From Artemisia argyi (Eukaryota > Streptophyta > Magnoliopsida > Asterales > Asteraceae): 64,000 nt of DNA. Location of the stretch: the NCBI GenBank assembly GCA_030686995.1, contig CM060691.1, forward strand, positions 87,603,055 to 87,667,054, in the 5' to 3' direction. A model generated the notes under the pieces. The model saw only the letters and a list, made by a program, of their open reading frames with translations. It did not search any database and was not told the origin of the DNA. Below are positions 1-9,721 of this stretch, piece by piece; within the stretch, counting starts at the first letter, position 1; each line of letters opens with the position of its first letter. The translations under genes were made by a program, and so were the position numbers.

Positions 1-1012
1 GTTAATTACTTGTTACAGTTGCGTGGATGACGGATTGTATTCCTTAATACCATTCATGGGTTGACGTACTTACTTCCCCAATCCTATAAGCGCCTACTTC
101 ACTCCTATGTCGAGCCGGCTAAGAAGCTCCTAACATGGGATCATTAGAATTTGCTCATGCATTAAATACAACCAATAAAACCTAGTACACATCGGTTCAT
201 GTTTCCTAATACGTTCAAGCATGTTACACAATGGAGATCTACCAGTTTTCTTAATCCTAACATTGAAATCATTCATCCAATACAACTATAAACAAGTAAT
301 CAACATATAATTAACATCTAGGTTTCATTACATCTAAGCAAACACATGATAGATCTAGCCTAGCATGTTGAAATCAAGACAAGCATAAGATATATTCAAA
401 CAACACATAGACATATTGAATGAATTAAGAGAAGACTTATCTCAATTGAACATGAAAGGATTCAAGGGGTAAAAACCCTTGAAAATACTGTAAAATACGA
501 CCTAGGGTTTCACAAGTTCGGCCTTAGTATTCTCCACACAAGTTCCTCTTAATGAATGAAAAATAGAAAAGTATATATAGTTTTTCTGAGGTGACGGCGT
601 CAAGAACAAATCTCTGACGCCGTCATCTCGCCGCCAAATAATTGCTCGGACTGCCTAGATCTGGGTATGACGCCATCATGTGTACACCTTATGCAGGCCG
701 TCACAAAAATACTCTTGACGCCCTTCTCTTGACGCCTTCAGGTTTTCACCGGGTCGTCACGGATTTTACTCCTGACGCCGTCAGGATTTTCTTCTTGACG
801 CCGTCAGGTACTGTTCTCAGTATGGAAAATTAAGTCTTTGCCGTTTTCTTCACTTTTATGCTCCAAAAACGTCCAAAATGCTTCCGTTTCCAGAATTCAC
901 TCCCAAAGTACCTAAAATCACAAAAGGAACGATTTAGGGAAATATTTGATCAAATAAATTCAATTCCGGGCTTAAATGACCACCTAAAAGTGGTTCATTT
1001 TTCGCCTCATCA
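1..1012 (-). repeat. A1 left LTR (3' LTR of a minus-strand element), cut by the window edge
   Basis: The stretch matches the right-hand LTR at 17639-19056 over its whole visible length and ends in CCTCATCA, the reverse complement of the family-A LTR start TGATGAGG. It contains, on the minus strand, a cluster of TGACGSCGTCA palindromes (592-806) followed by a TATA-like GTATATATAG complement (571-580). The first roughly 400 bases of the LTR lie outside the window, so the target-site duplication on this side cannot be read. Small open frames here are LTR shadows. Confidence 0.9.
571..806 (-). promoter_or_regulatory. A1 3' LTR U3 promoter: TGACG palindrome cluster plus TATA box
   Basis: In element orientation, intact or degenerate copies of TGACGSCGTCA run from 806 to 592. 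A TATA-like sequence follows at 580-571, about 11 bases from the last motif. The same order and spacing occur in every family-A LTR here. TGACG is the core bound by plant TGA-type bZIP factors; a role for them here is an inference. Confidence 0.55.
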
Positions 1013-3502
1013 TATACCCTTACACTTGAGATTTGCTTGTCCTCAAGCAAATGCGCTTTTATTCTAATCAAAATACAAGCTAGGGGTCATTTAACACTAA
1101 TATAAAAGTAATTACAATAGATAATCGTTCCACTAAAGACCAAAGACAAGCACGGAGGTCATACACTAGCACCTCACAAATAGTGTTTAGATACTCATAT
1201 CTCTCGGGTGTAATAAAATAATATCACAATATGGAAAAGGAAAATATCTCTCACTACCTGTCATAGCAAAATAGATTACCATAAGCTTGGGAATGGATCA
1301 AACCTCCACCATATGGCGTAAGCACCTAGGATAAACTATCAAAGGGGTCTTTTTAAAGGGTTGTAACGTTAGGTGTAGGGATATGGAATACACGGTTTTG
1401 TTGGATATAGGCAGTCTTTACTGGTGGTGAGTTAACAATCTTAGTTAATTACATGTACAATATGGCGTTGCTAAGCCAAGACTAGACTCGACTTAAGCTA
1501 ATAAATCAAAAATAACAAAAACATAAAATAAACATAGAATGAAACGGGATGGTAGTCCGTACGTTTTTTTCTCTTTTCCTTTTTTATTTTTTTTTTCTTA
1601 TTTTTTGGATTTTTTTTTTTTTTATTTTTTATTTATTTATTTATTTATTTTTTGCATACACTCTTACCCTACCATCCAATGTAATACATCATAGGGAATG
1701 TAAATTCCCCTTACACTTGAATTTTTACATACTTTACAAATAACTAATCTAATGACTCGAATTAAGATAATCAAAACACTTGGAGTACTTTTAAGATTAG
1801 CGTACATATGGGGGTAATATATGATTTTCTTCCCCATTATTCCATAAAATAAGTACTTTACCCATGAGTCCCAATCGTCCCAAAACAATATGTACAAGGA
1901 TATGACTCGACTTAGCAACCATGTAATCAATTAGATAATTAACTTAGGGTTTAACAAATAACAATAATGCACTAAAGATGAGTGCATACATGGAAGGCTA
2001 AGGCGATTTGGTTGTACATTTAAGTGGGGTGTAACAAATTCTTCCTTTAAGTAAAATGCTTAGAGTTAGAAACGAAAAGATAGGCTCGGAGGGGTGTACT
2101 AGGGGTTTCGTGTACTAAAAATGAGTACAACGCTAATGTGTGGGAAAAATTAGTTGACTTATCTAGCCAAGTAATATGACTTAAATGGTCAAGTAATTAT
2201 GATACGGGTTTAACACAAGGGTGATCCTAATGCCTCTTATCATGTAGTAAATCCTACTACACGAATGTAGTCTCACTAGCGGTCTCGGGATGCATCACTA
2301 ACGCAAGTTCTAGAATCTAAATGCTACCGGTACACTCATAAGCACTAATAATAAATGCTTTTCCTATCAAATATAAAGGCGAACCTCACATATTTGGGTG
2401 GAAAATTTTTCTGAATGGTACGGTTTTGTGCTAGTCATACGACTCCTATCCATGAGACGCTTGCTAAGGCTAAAGTTTCACTCCTAAATGTTGTAAAATT
2501 TTTTAAATTTGGCACTAAAATTGCACTAACAAGTATTTCTCATAGTTTTATTACACATCTACCATCAAACAAACAAAGTCAAACGAAAGTGTATCTGTAA
2601 GGTATTATCATTTTACCCTCCCCTTACACTTAGGATGGACATTGTCCCCAATGTTCAAGTAAAGAATGTAAAAGTGAAATAAGTAAAAAGAATGAAATCA
2701 AATACTCCCCTGATTCGCTTGGTATGTATAATAAGGTGGCCAGGTTAGATCTTCCTCCAAGAAAATGAACAATCAAAGCTTCCCTTCCAGAATATAAATC
2801 ATCTTCTTGTCATACATAACCTGTAAAACCTGAGAAAACAAACAAGGCAACCTCGCATAAAATCGGCGGCAATCTATATATGCTAACAAATCCTAGAAAA
2901 CAAAATAAGATATAATGCTTGTGGAATGATGTTTGCAGATTTCCTGGAGATTATAAAACTAATAATTCAACAAAAACTTTGAGACTCCGTTAGAAAAAAC
3001 AAAACTGGTAAAATTTCCAGAATTTTACACGTGATGCCGTCAAGAGGAAACTCGTGACGCCGTCAAAAGTGATCTGCAGAAATTCTTATGTTAAGTTTTC
3101 GGAAAATTTCTGGAAAAACTTCGTCCTACTTCTTAGAAAATCCTGCAAAACATCATTATGACTCGATACAAGCATTTGACTCTAACAAATACGAATATAC
3201 ATGTTCACTTAATATTGTAGAGAATCATGATCGGTTTTGTTTCTTAAAAACACATTTGGGGTTTCCCCTTACACTTATCTTTTGCAAAAATACCTTTGGA
3301 TGAAGTTAAGACTAGGCCAAACAACAAAGTAAAGTATTTTCATTATTTTTGAAACATGATCTACCAACAATAAAAATAAAGCATGCATATGGAAACAAAT
3401 AACAAACAAACAAAATAAAAATCACACAAAACATGGGTTGCCTCCCAAGAAGCGCTTTTCTTTATTTATGAGTCTTGTAGCTAGACTCAAGGTCATGGGT
3501 TA
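1013..3502 (-). other. A1 3' non-coding region between gag-pro and LTR
   Basis: About 2.5 kb without a supported gene. It holds polypurine-like motifs (complement of AAGTGTAAGGGG near 1017-1030, 1705, 2620 and 3263), a T-rich homopolymer run (1563-1652), a pair of TGACGCCGTCA-like motifs near 3032-3065, and the conserved family motif at 3432-3457. It aligns with the corresponding regions of A2 (39079-41508) and A3. RT and integrase are absent, so the element is non-autonomous. Confidence 0.8.
3432..3457 (-). promoter_or_regulatory. Conserved post-CDS motif (GGGAGGCAACCC block), A1 copy
   Basis: The complement reads AAGCGCTTCTTGGGAGG followed by CAACCCATG, just downstream of the gag-pro stop. 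Near-identical blocks sit at the same place in A2, both A3 units and ATH. GGG and CCC could pair around AGGCAA. Its function is unknown. Confidence 0.7.
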
Positions 3503-6016
3503 CTACGTGACATGGGTGAGTTCCTCATTGAGGACATCTTTGGGATCAAACTTAGGTTTTAACTTCCTATCGGTTTTCTTAGTACGGTATGACCTTTCAA
3601 ACTTCTCTCCATCCGGATCATACAAAATCATCTTCATATGCCATGATCCGTCACCTTCCTTAGGTGGCTTGTCCCACCTCCATTTACACTTATCTCCTTC
3701 TCTTTTCCACTTGTTCATCTCTATATTAATAGGCATTATGCTTAAGAACTCAATCATCTTCCTAAAGACTAAGGGGTCCTCAAAAGGGTCTAGCTCTTCA
3801 TCTCTAGCTATGAGTTGTTCCACCGAATGTGACTTATCGATGAAATCTTTTTCTAGATAGAATGGGCATTGAGGTCCTATAAAGTTCCTTTCTATCCAAG
3901 GTCCATATCTAGATGGTCTCCTATTTATCTCTACCCAATGTGGTGTCGGTTCATCCTCACAATCGTAGCTATGTTTCTTAACATCATATACCGACCAAGT
4001 ATTGCCCTCACCTACCGCTATCTTAGACTCCTTACAATCTATCATGGCGCTAGCGGTTGCTAAAAATCCTCTTCCTACCAACAACGGGCACGTAGTGTCA
4101 CTAACCATGTCTAGGACGTGAAAATCCGCTAAGATAGTTAACTTCCCTACATGAACAACTACATCCTTAATCATTCCAACCGGGTGGGCAATACTCCCGT
4201 ATGCTAGACCAATCAATACCTCTGTCTCCTCTAACTTTCCTAGCTTGAGAGTGGTGAAAAGGGATAAGGGAATCAAGTTGAGGCTTGACCCTAAATCGAC
4301 TAGTGTGTCGAAAGCTTCGGATCTTCCTATCTTACAAGGCAAAACAAATATGCCCGGATCATCAAGCTTTTTAGGCAACTTGTTTTGAACGAAGGCGGTC
4401 CCATTTTTAACTAGTTTAAACTTCTCATATTTTTCTAGGAGGGCATTATAGTAGGGAGCACGGGCTAAGACATCAATGACGGGACGTTCAAGGTGAAGTT
4501 CCTTGAATTCATTGTCAAGGTCTTGCGTAGGAGGTGTTTTAACTATGTTTTTGACCGGTTTTATATCGGGTGTTTTATTTGATTGGTCCTTTTGAATAAT
4601 TTGGTTTTGTTTGAAACACGTGCTCGTTGATTTAACCAAGTAGTATTGCGGACAAGAAGTGGGTGACGAAACTGATGATATAGAATTAACGTTTAGTTTC
4701 AGGTTCTTGACCGTGTCGCTTAGGAGTGCTCCCATTTCTCGGTCATTGAGGACTTTCAACAATGTGTCAATTTTGGTGGTCATCTCGCTTTGCTTTTGTT
4801 TGAAATCGGCTTCAAACTTAGATATGCGAGCTTCTTGAGATGCCATAAACTTAGACATTAATCCTTCAAGATTGTTGGTACTACCATAGTTGTTAGAAAG
4901 ATTGTTGTTGAAAGTACGGTTGGAGGGTGGACCGTTTGGTTGGTAACGATTAGGCGGATTGGAAGAATTGGCTTGGTTTTGTTTCCACCTAAGGTTTGGG
5001 TGATTTTTACAAGAAAGGTTGTAGGAATCACCATAAGGGTTTGGCTCGGGTCTGAAAGTGTACCACTTATCTCCCGCTTTGTCGGTACGCGAGGATGCGT
5101 AGTCCGCAAAAGCTGTTCTAGGGAGTTCCACGCAATCACGAGTGTCATGGGGACCGCTACATAATTCGCATGAAGAAGTGATTTTGTTCACTTGGCTTGA
5201 AGGTTTAGGAGCTTCGTAAGATTTCATGAGAAAGTTGACTTGGTCCTCAAGTTCCATGATCTTACGGTCGGGAGTGCTAGAATTGTTCGAAGGCAAAGAT
5301 ATTGCCTTGACCGTTTTGTTCAAATCACGGGGATCATTCCAACTTTCGTTGTCATAGAGAGCAAGATCTTCTATGAGTTCCCATGATTCTTCCGCACTTA
5401 GATCACGTAGCTTACCACCGGCCGATTGGTCAATGGCTCGCCTTGTGGAGAGATCGATATGGTCATAGAAGATTTGGACTTGGAGCCAAAGATCTATGCC
5501 ACGATGAGGGACTTTTTGGAGTAAGTCCTTGAAACGAGTCCATGCTTCATATAGAGTTTAATTTTGACGTTGTTGGAACATCAAGATGTCATTTCTAAGC
5601 TTGGTAGTTCTCCCCGGTGGAAAAAATTGAGCAAGGAAACGAGTGGTGAGATCATCCCATGTGGTGATGGATCCCGCGGGTAAACGCTCAAGCCATTGAC
5701 TAGCTTGATCACGTAGAGAGAATTGGAATACGCGTAATCGGGTTGACTCTCTAGTTGTAACATCAAGGTCTATAGAATCTACGATTTTAAGGAAGTCCTT
5801 GAGATGTTGATTTGGATCTTCAAAATGAAGTCCATGAAATGCACATGCTTTGCACCAACCGGATGGTGTCGGATCGCAAGGGAGACACATTGGCTCCGGT
5901 GAGCTCAATAGTGTTTCGATAGCCTTGGTGGCTAGGTCGGGAATACTCTCCGAAGTTCGGGGCCTAAGAGGTTGGTTAGCTAGTGGTGGGTTTTGTGGGT
6001 GGTCTTGTTGTGGTGG
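3503..6016 (-). pseudogene. gag: A1 gag-protease, main part, disrupted
   Basis: This is the bulk of the A1 gag-pro gene; its first codons lie at 17429-17461 on the other side of the ATH insertion. Visible in order are a retrotransposon gag domain (around 5850-5360), a CCHC knuckle (CELCSGPHDTRDC, C-x2-C-x3-H-x4-C, near 5165) and an Athila-like aspartic protease with the catalytic motif DLGSS at about 4297-4283. The product would be a capsid/nucleocapsid precursor with its own protease. Breaks are the 11.4-kb ATH insertion at 6016, a 2-base deletion near 5846 relative to A3 that shifts the frame, and an in-frame TAA at 5558-5560. From 5323 to 3503 the frame is open for 606 codons. The N-terminal half is close to the A2 and A3 gag, but the C-terminal half is a different protease module. 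No pol follows. Confidence 0.88.
6012..6016. repeat. Left target-site duplication of ATH (GGTGG)
   Basis: GGTGG precedes the TGATAACGC LTR start and recurs at 17424-17428 after the other LTR. The uninterrupted A3 gag reads TTGTGGTGGGATGACGGG at the same place, confirming the empty site. Confidence 0.95.
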
Positions 6017-7757
6017 TGATAACGCTCAAAGTTAACATGTTTTTATAAGCGTTATTAGTGTTTTTGTGTATGTTATTTGGTTGTTTTTATATGCTTTTGC
6101 CACTAAATCGTATCAAAGTATTTTTTTGTAGCATATGTAGCCAAATACAGGAAAAATAAAGAAAAAGTGAAGAAAATGAAGTATACGTGATTACACGAAG
6201 ATTCCCAAGCTCAAAAGTCCAATCCATGAAGTAATTCATATGAGAACCTAAGTTTTGTCATCTCAAAGTTCCAAGTTCAGAAGTTAATCAAGTTTGGATA
6301 GTACATAAAGAACTACACAAGGAATAGTCAAAGTCCAAATCTGCCAGAAATTACCATCCGATCGGTTGGTGTGAAACTGATTGGATTGCCATAATGATTT
6401 CTCTCCATCCGATCGGTACCAACCCGCAACCGATCGGATGGCCAATACTGCATGTTTTTGCCAAATTTTGTGCATGAATCTTGGTCTTTTGTCCCATGGT
6501 TCTAGGCCCTTTTTAGTGTCTTATTGTCCAAGTTCAAACATTTAAGTTCCTATTTATTACCAAGAGTGTTGGACAAGCCTATAAGAGACCTCAAAAGTGC
6601 ATAACTCAACACATAATTAAAGATACCATTTACTCTCATTACTACACATAATTATTATCATCTTCTAGCTCTCTAAGGAGGAAAATTCGTGCAGAAAAAA
6701 CCAGGAACTTTGGAGGACCAAGGAAGCAACATTTGGAATCCGAAAATCTCAAGAAATCATCACCAACTCTTAGGTTATCAATACCTTGTCATTTGTTATC
6801 AATTTCAAAGCATTGTAAGACTTATAACCATGGATTCTTATGTTAAATATTCTGAGTTTATTTGCATGTTTGCCATGAGTGGCTAGTAATCTTTTTACAC
6901 TTGTTTTGATGATGTTTTATACTTAGTGATAGTGATGATTGTGATAACATGTTTTAATTCAATTTCAAGTCAATCCTAAGAACCAATTGTACCTTAAGTT
7001 TCATCGTGACATTTGTTTAGCCAAGGTTAACTAATTGATAATAGTTTCAAGGGTCGAAAGATTTGTTATTACTCAACTAGTTATAATCATTTGTCTATGA
7101 ATGATTGTTTTTCACCATAATTATTCTTGACTAAACATAGAAACAAGAAGTATGATTGTAATAAGAATTCTTTTATAACATCAAATCGGATTGTTTGTAA
7201 ATCTTTAGTAGGATGAAAGTTTAAATGTTTATAAACGATTGTGACCTTTTTGTCTATGAAGAGGTTACCTTTTGTATTGACCATTTCCTAAGAGTATTTG
7301 ATTTGTAATAAAAGTTTGTCTTGTGTTTAAGATATCCACCATACCTTATGAACCTTGGATAGATCTTGAATTGATTGGTTTACACCTAAAGCTTGTTTTT
7401 ATGAACTAAACTCTTAGCCGAAGTTTAACTTGTAGAAACGATAGATTAGATCACTATCTAATTATCTCAACCAACATGTTATCAAAAGTTATCACAATCA
7501 TGTGTGTCATTAAGTAGAAAACTAGTTTAAACAAGTGTAGTTTTTAATTTATTGAATTTGCTTATTATCTTATTTGCGTACATTAGAGATTTACTTTTAG
7601 ACTTATATTTCGATTCACTCTCAAATCCCTGCGAACGATCCCGACTTACCATCATATCTTGCTATAACGGACGAGTACACTTGCTCGTATGTGTTGTTTC
7701 TAGATTTGGTAACTCATCCTTATAAATTTTAAACTTGCACTAACAAATAGCACATCA
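6017..7757 (+). repeat. ATH 5' LTR
   Basis: 1741 bp, starting TGATAACGC and ending GCACATCA. It contains a cluster of CCGATCGG-type palindromes (6355-6440) and a TATA-like CTATAAG near 6578 that would set the U3/R border. It is repeated at 15684-17423. Confidence 0.95.
6355..6585 (+). promoter_or_regulatory. ATH LTR promoter region: CCGATCGG palindromes and TATA box
   Basis: Three copies of CCGATCGG (within ATCCGATCGGT or ACCGATCGGAT) occur in about 85 bases of otherwise AT-rich U3. A CTATAAGAG TATA-like box follows about 135 bases downstream. The same layout is present in the 3' LTR (16022-16250). Promoter function is inferred from position. Confidence 0.5.
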
Positions 7758-8047
7758 AGTTTTTGGCGTCGTTGCCTGGGATTTTGATCGTGTTTCTTTA
7801 AGTTTTAAAAGTCCGTTTCTTTTCGTGTTCGTTTTCTAAAAAAAAAAAAAGAAAAAAAAAATTTCCGTAGCAACCAATCGATCGGATTCACATCCAACCG
7901 ATTCGGTTTCTCACATTTTAATTTTTACCGTAGCGTCCAACCGATCGGTTTGGTTCCCAACCGATTCGGTTTGATATTTTCTGTTTTTATTTTTTATTTT
8001 TCTTGTTCTTTTGTTTAGGTAATTGACTCAATTCTCTTGATAGTTGT
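7758..8047 (+). other. ATH 5' leader with a second palindrome cluster
   Basis: About 290 bases between PBS and gag. It contains an A-rich run (7839-7861) and four CCGATCGG or CCGATTCGG motifs (7875-7970) echoing those in the LTR. No ORF is seen. A dimerisation or packaging role is possible but not shown. Confidence 0.6.
7764..7780 (+). other. ATH primer binding site (tRNA-Asp)
   Basis: TGGCGTCGTTGCCTGGG lies 6 bases after the LTR end. It matches the complement of the plant tRNA-Asp 3' end (TGGCGCCGTTGCCGGGG) at 15 of 17 positions. Confidence 0.88.
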
Positions 8048-9241
8048 ATGAACACTCGTTCTACTACTAAAAAGCTTGGTACACCTTTATCCGATCCCAA
8101 AAGTTTGTTTCGTAAGAAGAGATCTTCAACTATTCTTAATTGGTTTGATAATCTTTCCGAAGAACACCTAATTTCTAATCTTTTTGAACCAATACCTATG
8201 GCTGACGATTTACCCATGTGGGCCGCCAATAGAACCGTAGCACCCACTCCTGGAGCTGCTATTGTTGTCGTCGACCTTGGTGAAAACTTTACCGTTAAAG
8301 GTCACCATCTTTCTATGATCAAAGACCGTCAATTTGATGGCCGTTCGCGGGCCGATCCGCATAAACGCATTGCCGAATTCATTGAAATTTGTGGCATGTT
8401 TTGTTATGGAGACACTAATGTCGATGCTATCAAGCTCAAACTTTTTCCATCATCACTCGCTGGAGATGCCAAAATATGGTATAACGAATTAACCCCAGGA
8501 ACTATTAATACTTGGGAGGAGATGAGGCAAGCTTTTGTAAGCCGATTCTTTCCACCTGCCATGTATAATAGATTAATGGGAGAAATCCGTGCTTTTTCAC
8601 AAAATCCTAATGAATCTCTTGTTGAAGCTTGGCTTCGCATGAAAGATTTGCTTCAAAGTTGTCATGGTCATAATTTAGGAAGAGGAACAATAATCCAAAT
8701 CTTTTATCATGGTCTTGATGAAGCATCTCAAGCAATCCTTGATGCCGGAGGAATTTTCCTTTACAAAACACCAAATGAGACATATCAACTTCTTGAAGAT
8801 CGAGTACTTCTTAAACTCGATTGGTCAAAAGATTCCAAAACCAAACCCTTACGGAAAACCGTTGCTTTTGCCGAAAGTTCAGATAATTCAAAACTCATGG
8901 ACAAAATAGAAGCCTTGTCTTCTAAAATGGACTCGCAATACAAAGATATAAAAGGAGAGATGAAAGAAATGCGAGATGGATGTAATAATTGTGGAGGAAA
9001 TCACACATCATCCGAGTGTGATGACCAACCTATGAATGAACCTAAAGAAGGGGAAGCCAATTATGTCCAAGGAGGATATCATGGAGGAGATTTTCGTGGT
9101 AATTATTACGGAAGAAGTTCTGGAAATTGGCAAGATCGCCAACAAAGGGATAACAACCGTGATTTTCAACCTCGAACTGAAAATCCAAACCCAACAAATT
9201 CAGATAAAAAGGAAGAATCTGATTTTGAAAAAATGATGTGA
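8048..9241 (+). CDS. gag: ATH gag (capsid/nucleocapsid polyprotein)
   Basis: A 397-codon frame starting MNTRSTTKK. The central part is a Ty3/gypsy retrotransposon gag domain (about residues 85-230, with the typical WYNEL ... TWEEMRQAFVSRFFP and EAWLRMKDLL segments). A CCHC knuckle follows near residue 318 (C-x2-C-x3-H-x4-C), then a basic, Asn/Gly/Arg-rich tail. The product would form virus-like particles and bind the element RNA. The frame ends at TGA 9239-9241, but the same frame continues into protease-pol with further stops at 9425 and 9566. Gag and pol were therefore probably one reading frame. I chose the first Met, shortly after the leader. Confidence 0.85.
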   Translation: MNTRSTTKKLGTPLSDPKSLFRKKRSSTILNWFDNLSEEHLISNLFEPIPMADDLPMWAANRTVAPTPGAAIVVVDLGENFTVKGHHLSMIKDRQFDGRSRADPHKRIAEFIEICGMFCYGDTNVDAIKLKLFPSSLAGDAKIWYNELTPGTINTWEEMRQAFVSRFFPPAMYNRLMGEIRAFSQNPNESLVEAWLRMKDLLQSCHGHNLGRGTIIQIFYHGLDEASQAILDAGGIFLYKTPNETYQLLEDRVLLKLDWSKDSKTKPLRKTVAFAESSDNSKLMDKIEALSSKMDSQYKDIKGEMKEMRDGCNNCGGNHTSSECDDQPMNEPKEGEANYVQGGYHGGDFRGNYYGRSSGNWQDRQQRDNNRDFQPRTENPNPTNSDKKEESDFEKMM

Positions 9242-9721
9242 GAATTCGTAAATGCTCAAAGAACCACAAATGAGTTCGTAAAAACTCAATTTTTCAATCT
9301 CAAAACCAAAGTTAAGCAAGGTCAGAAAAATCATCAAGCTTCTATTCAGGATCTTGAACAAAAATTTGGTAGACTTTCTGATCAATTTTCTTCTCGAATT
9401 CCTGGTACATTACCAAGTATCACCTAATCCAATCCAAAACCATCTGGATCAAACGATAAGAATTATCGTCCACCACATAACAGAAATGAGCATATCAATG
9501 TTGTATTCACTCGAAGTGGTCTCTCATATGATCCACCACCCATTCCTATCGATAATACTCTTATTTAAGAAGAGGAAGAAGAAGCTGAGGAAGAAGCAGT
9601 AGAAAAAGAACCAACCCAAAAACCAACCGTTCCACCAATAAAGCCTTATACACCAAAAATACCATATCCACAAGCCCTAAGAAAAGAGAAAAGAGAGGAG
9701 CGAAATAAGAAGTTTTTAGAG
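9242..9721 (+). pseudogene. ATH gag-protease hinge with stop codons
   Basis: This segment is in the same frame as the gag upstream and the pol downstream. It reads as a hydrophilic, coiled-coil-like linker (…FGRLSDQFSSRIPGTL…) followed by an acidic and Pro-rich stretch. TAA codons at 9425-9427 and 9566-9568 interrupt it; with TGA 9239-9241 all three stops fall in 330 bases. Each could derive from CGA or CAA by a C-to-T change, as expected for methylated DNA decay, though this is inference. Confidence 0.75.

Noticed and set aside
6284..6475. A 63-codon minus-strand ORF conserved at 15951-16142
   Set aside because: Both copies lie inside the two ATH LTRs, so conservation only reflects LTR duplication. 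No codon signature or start context supports it.
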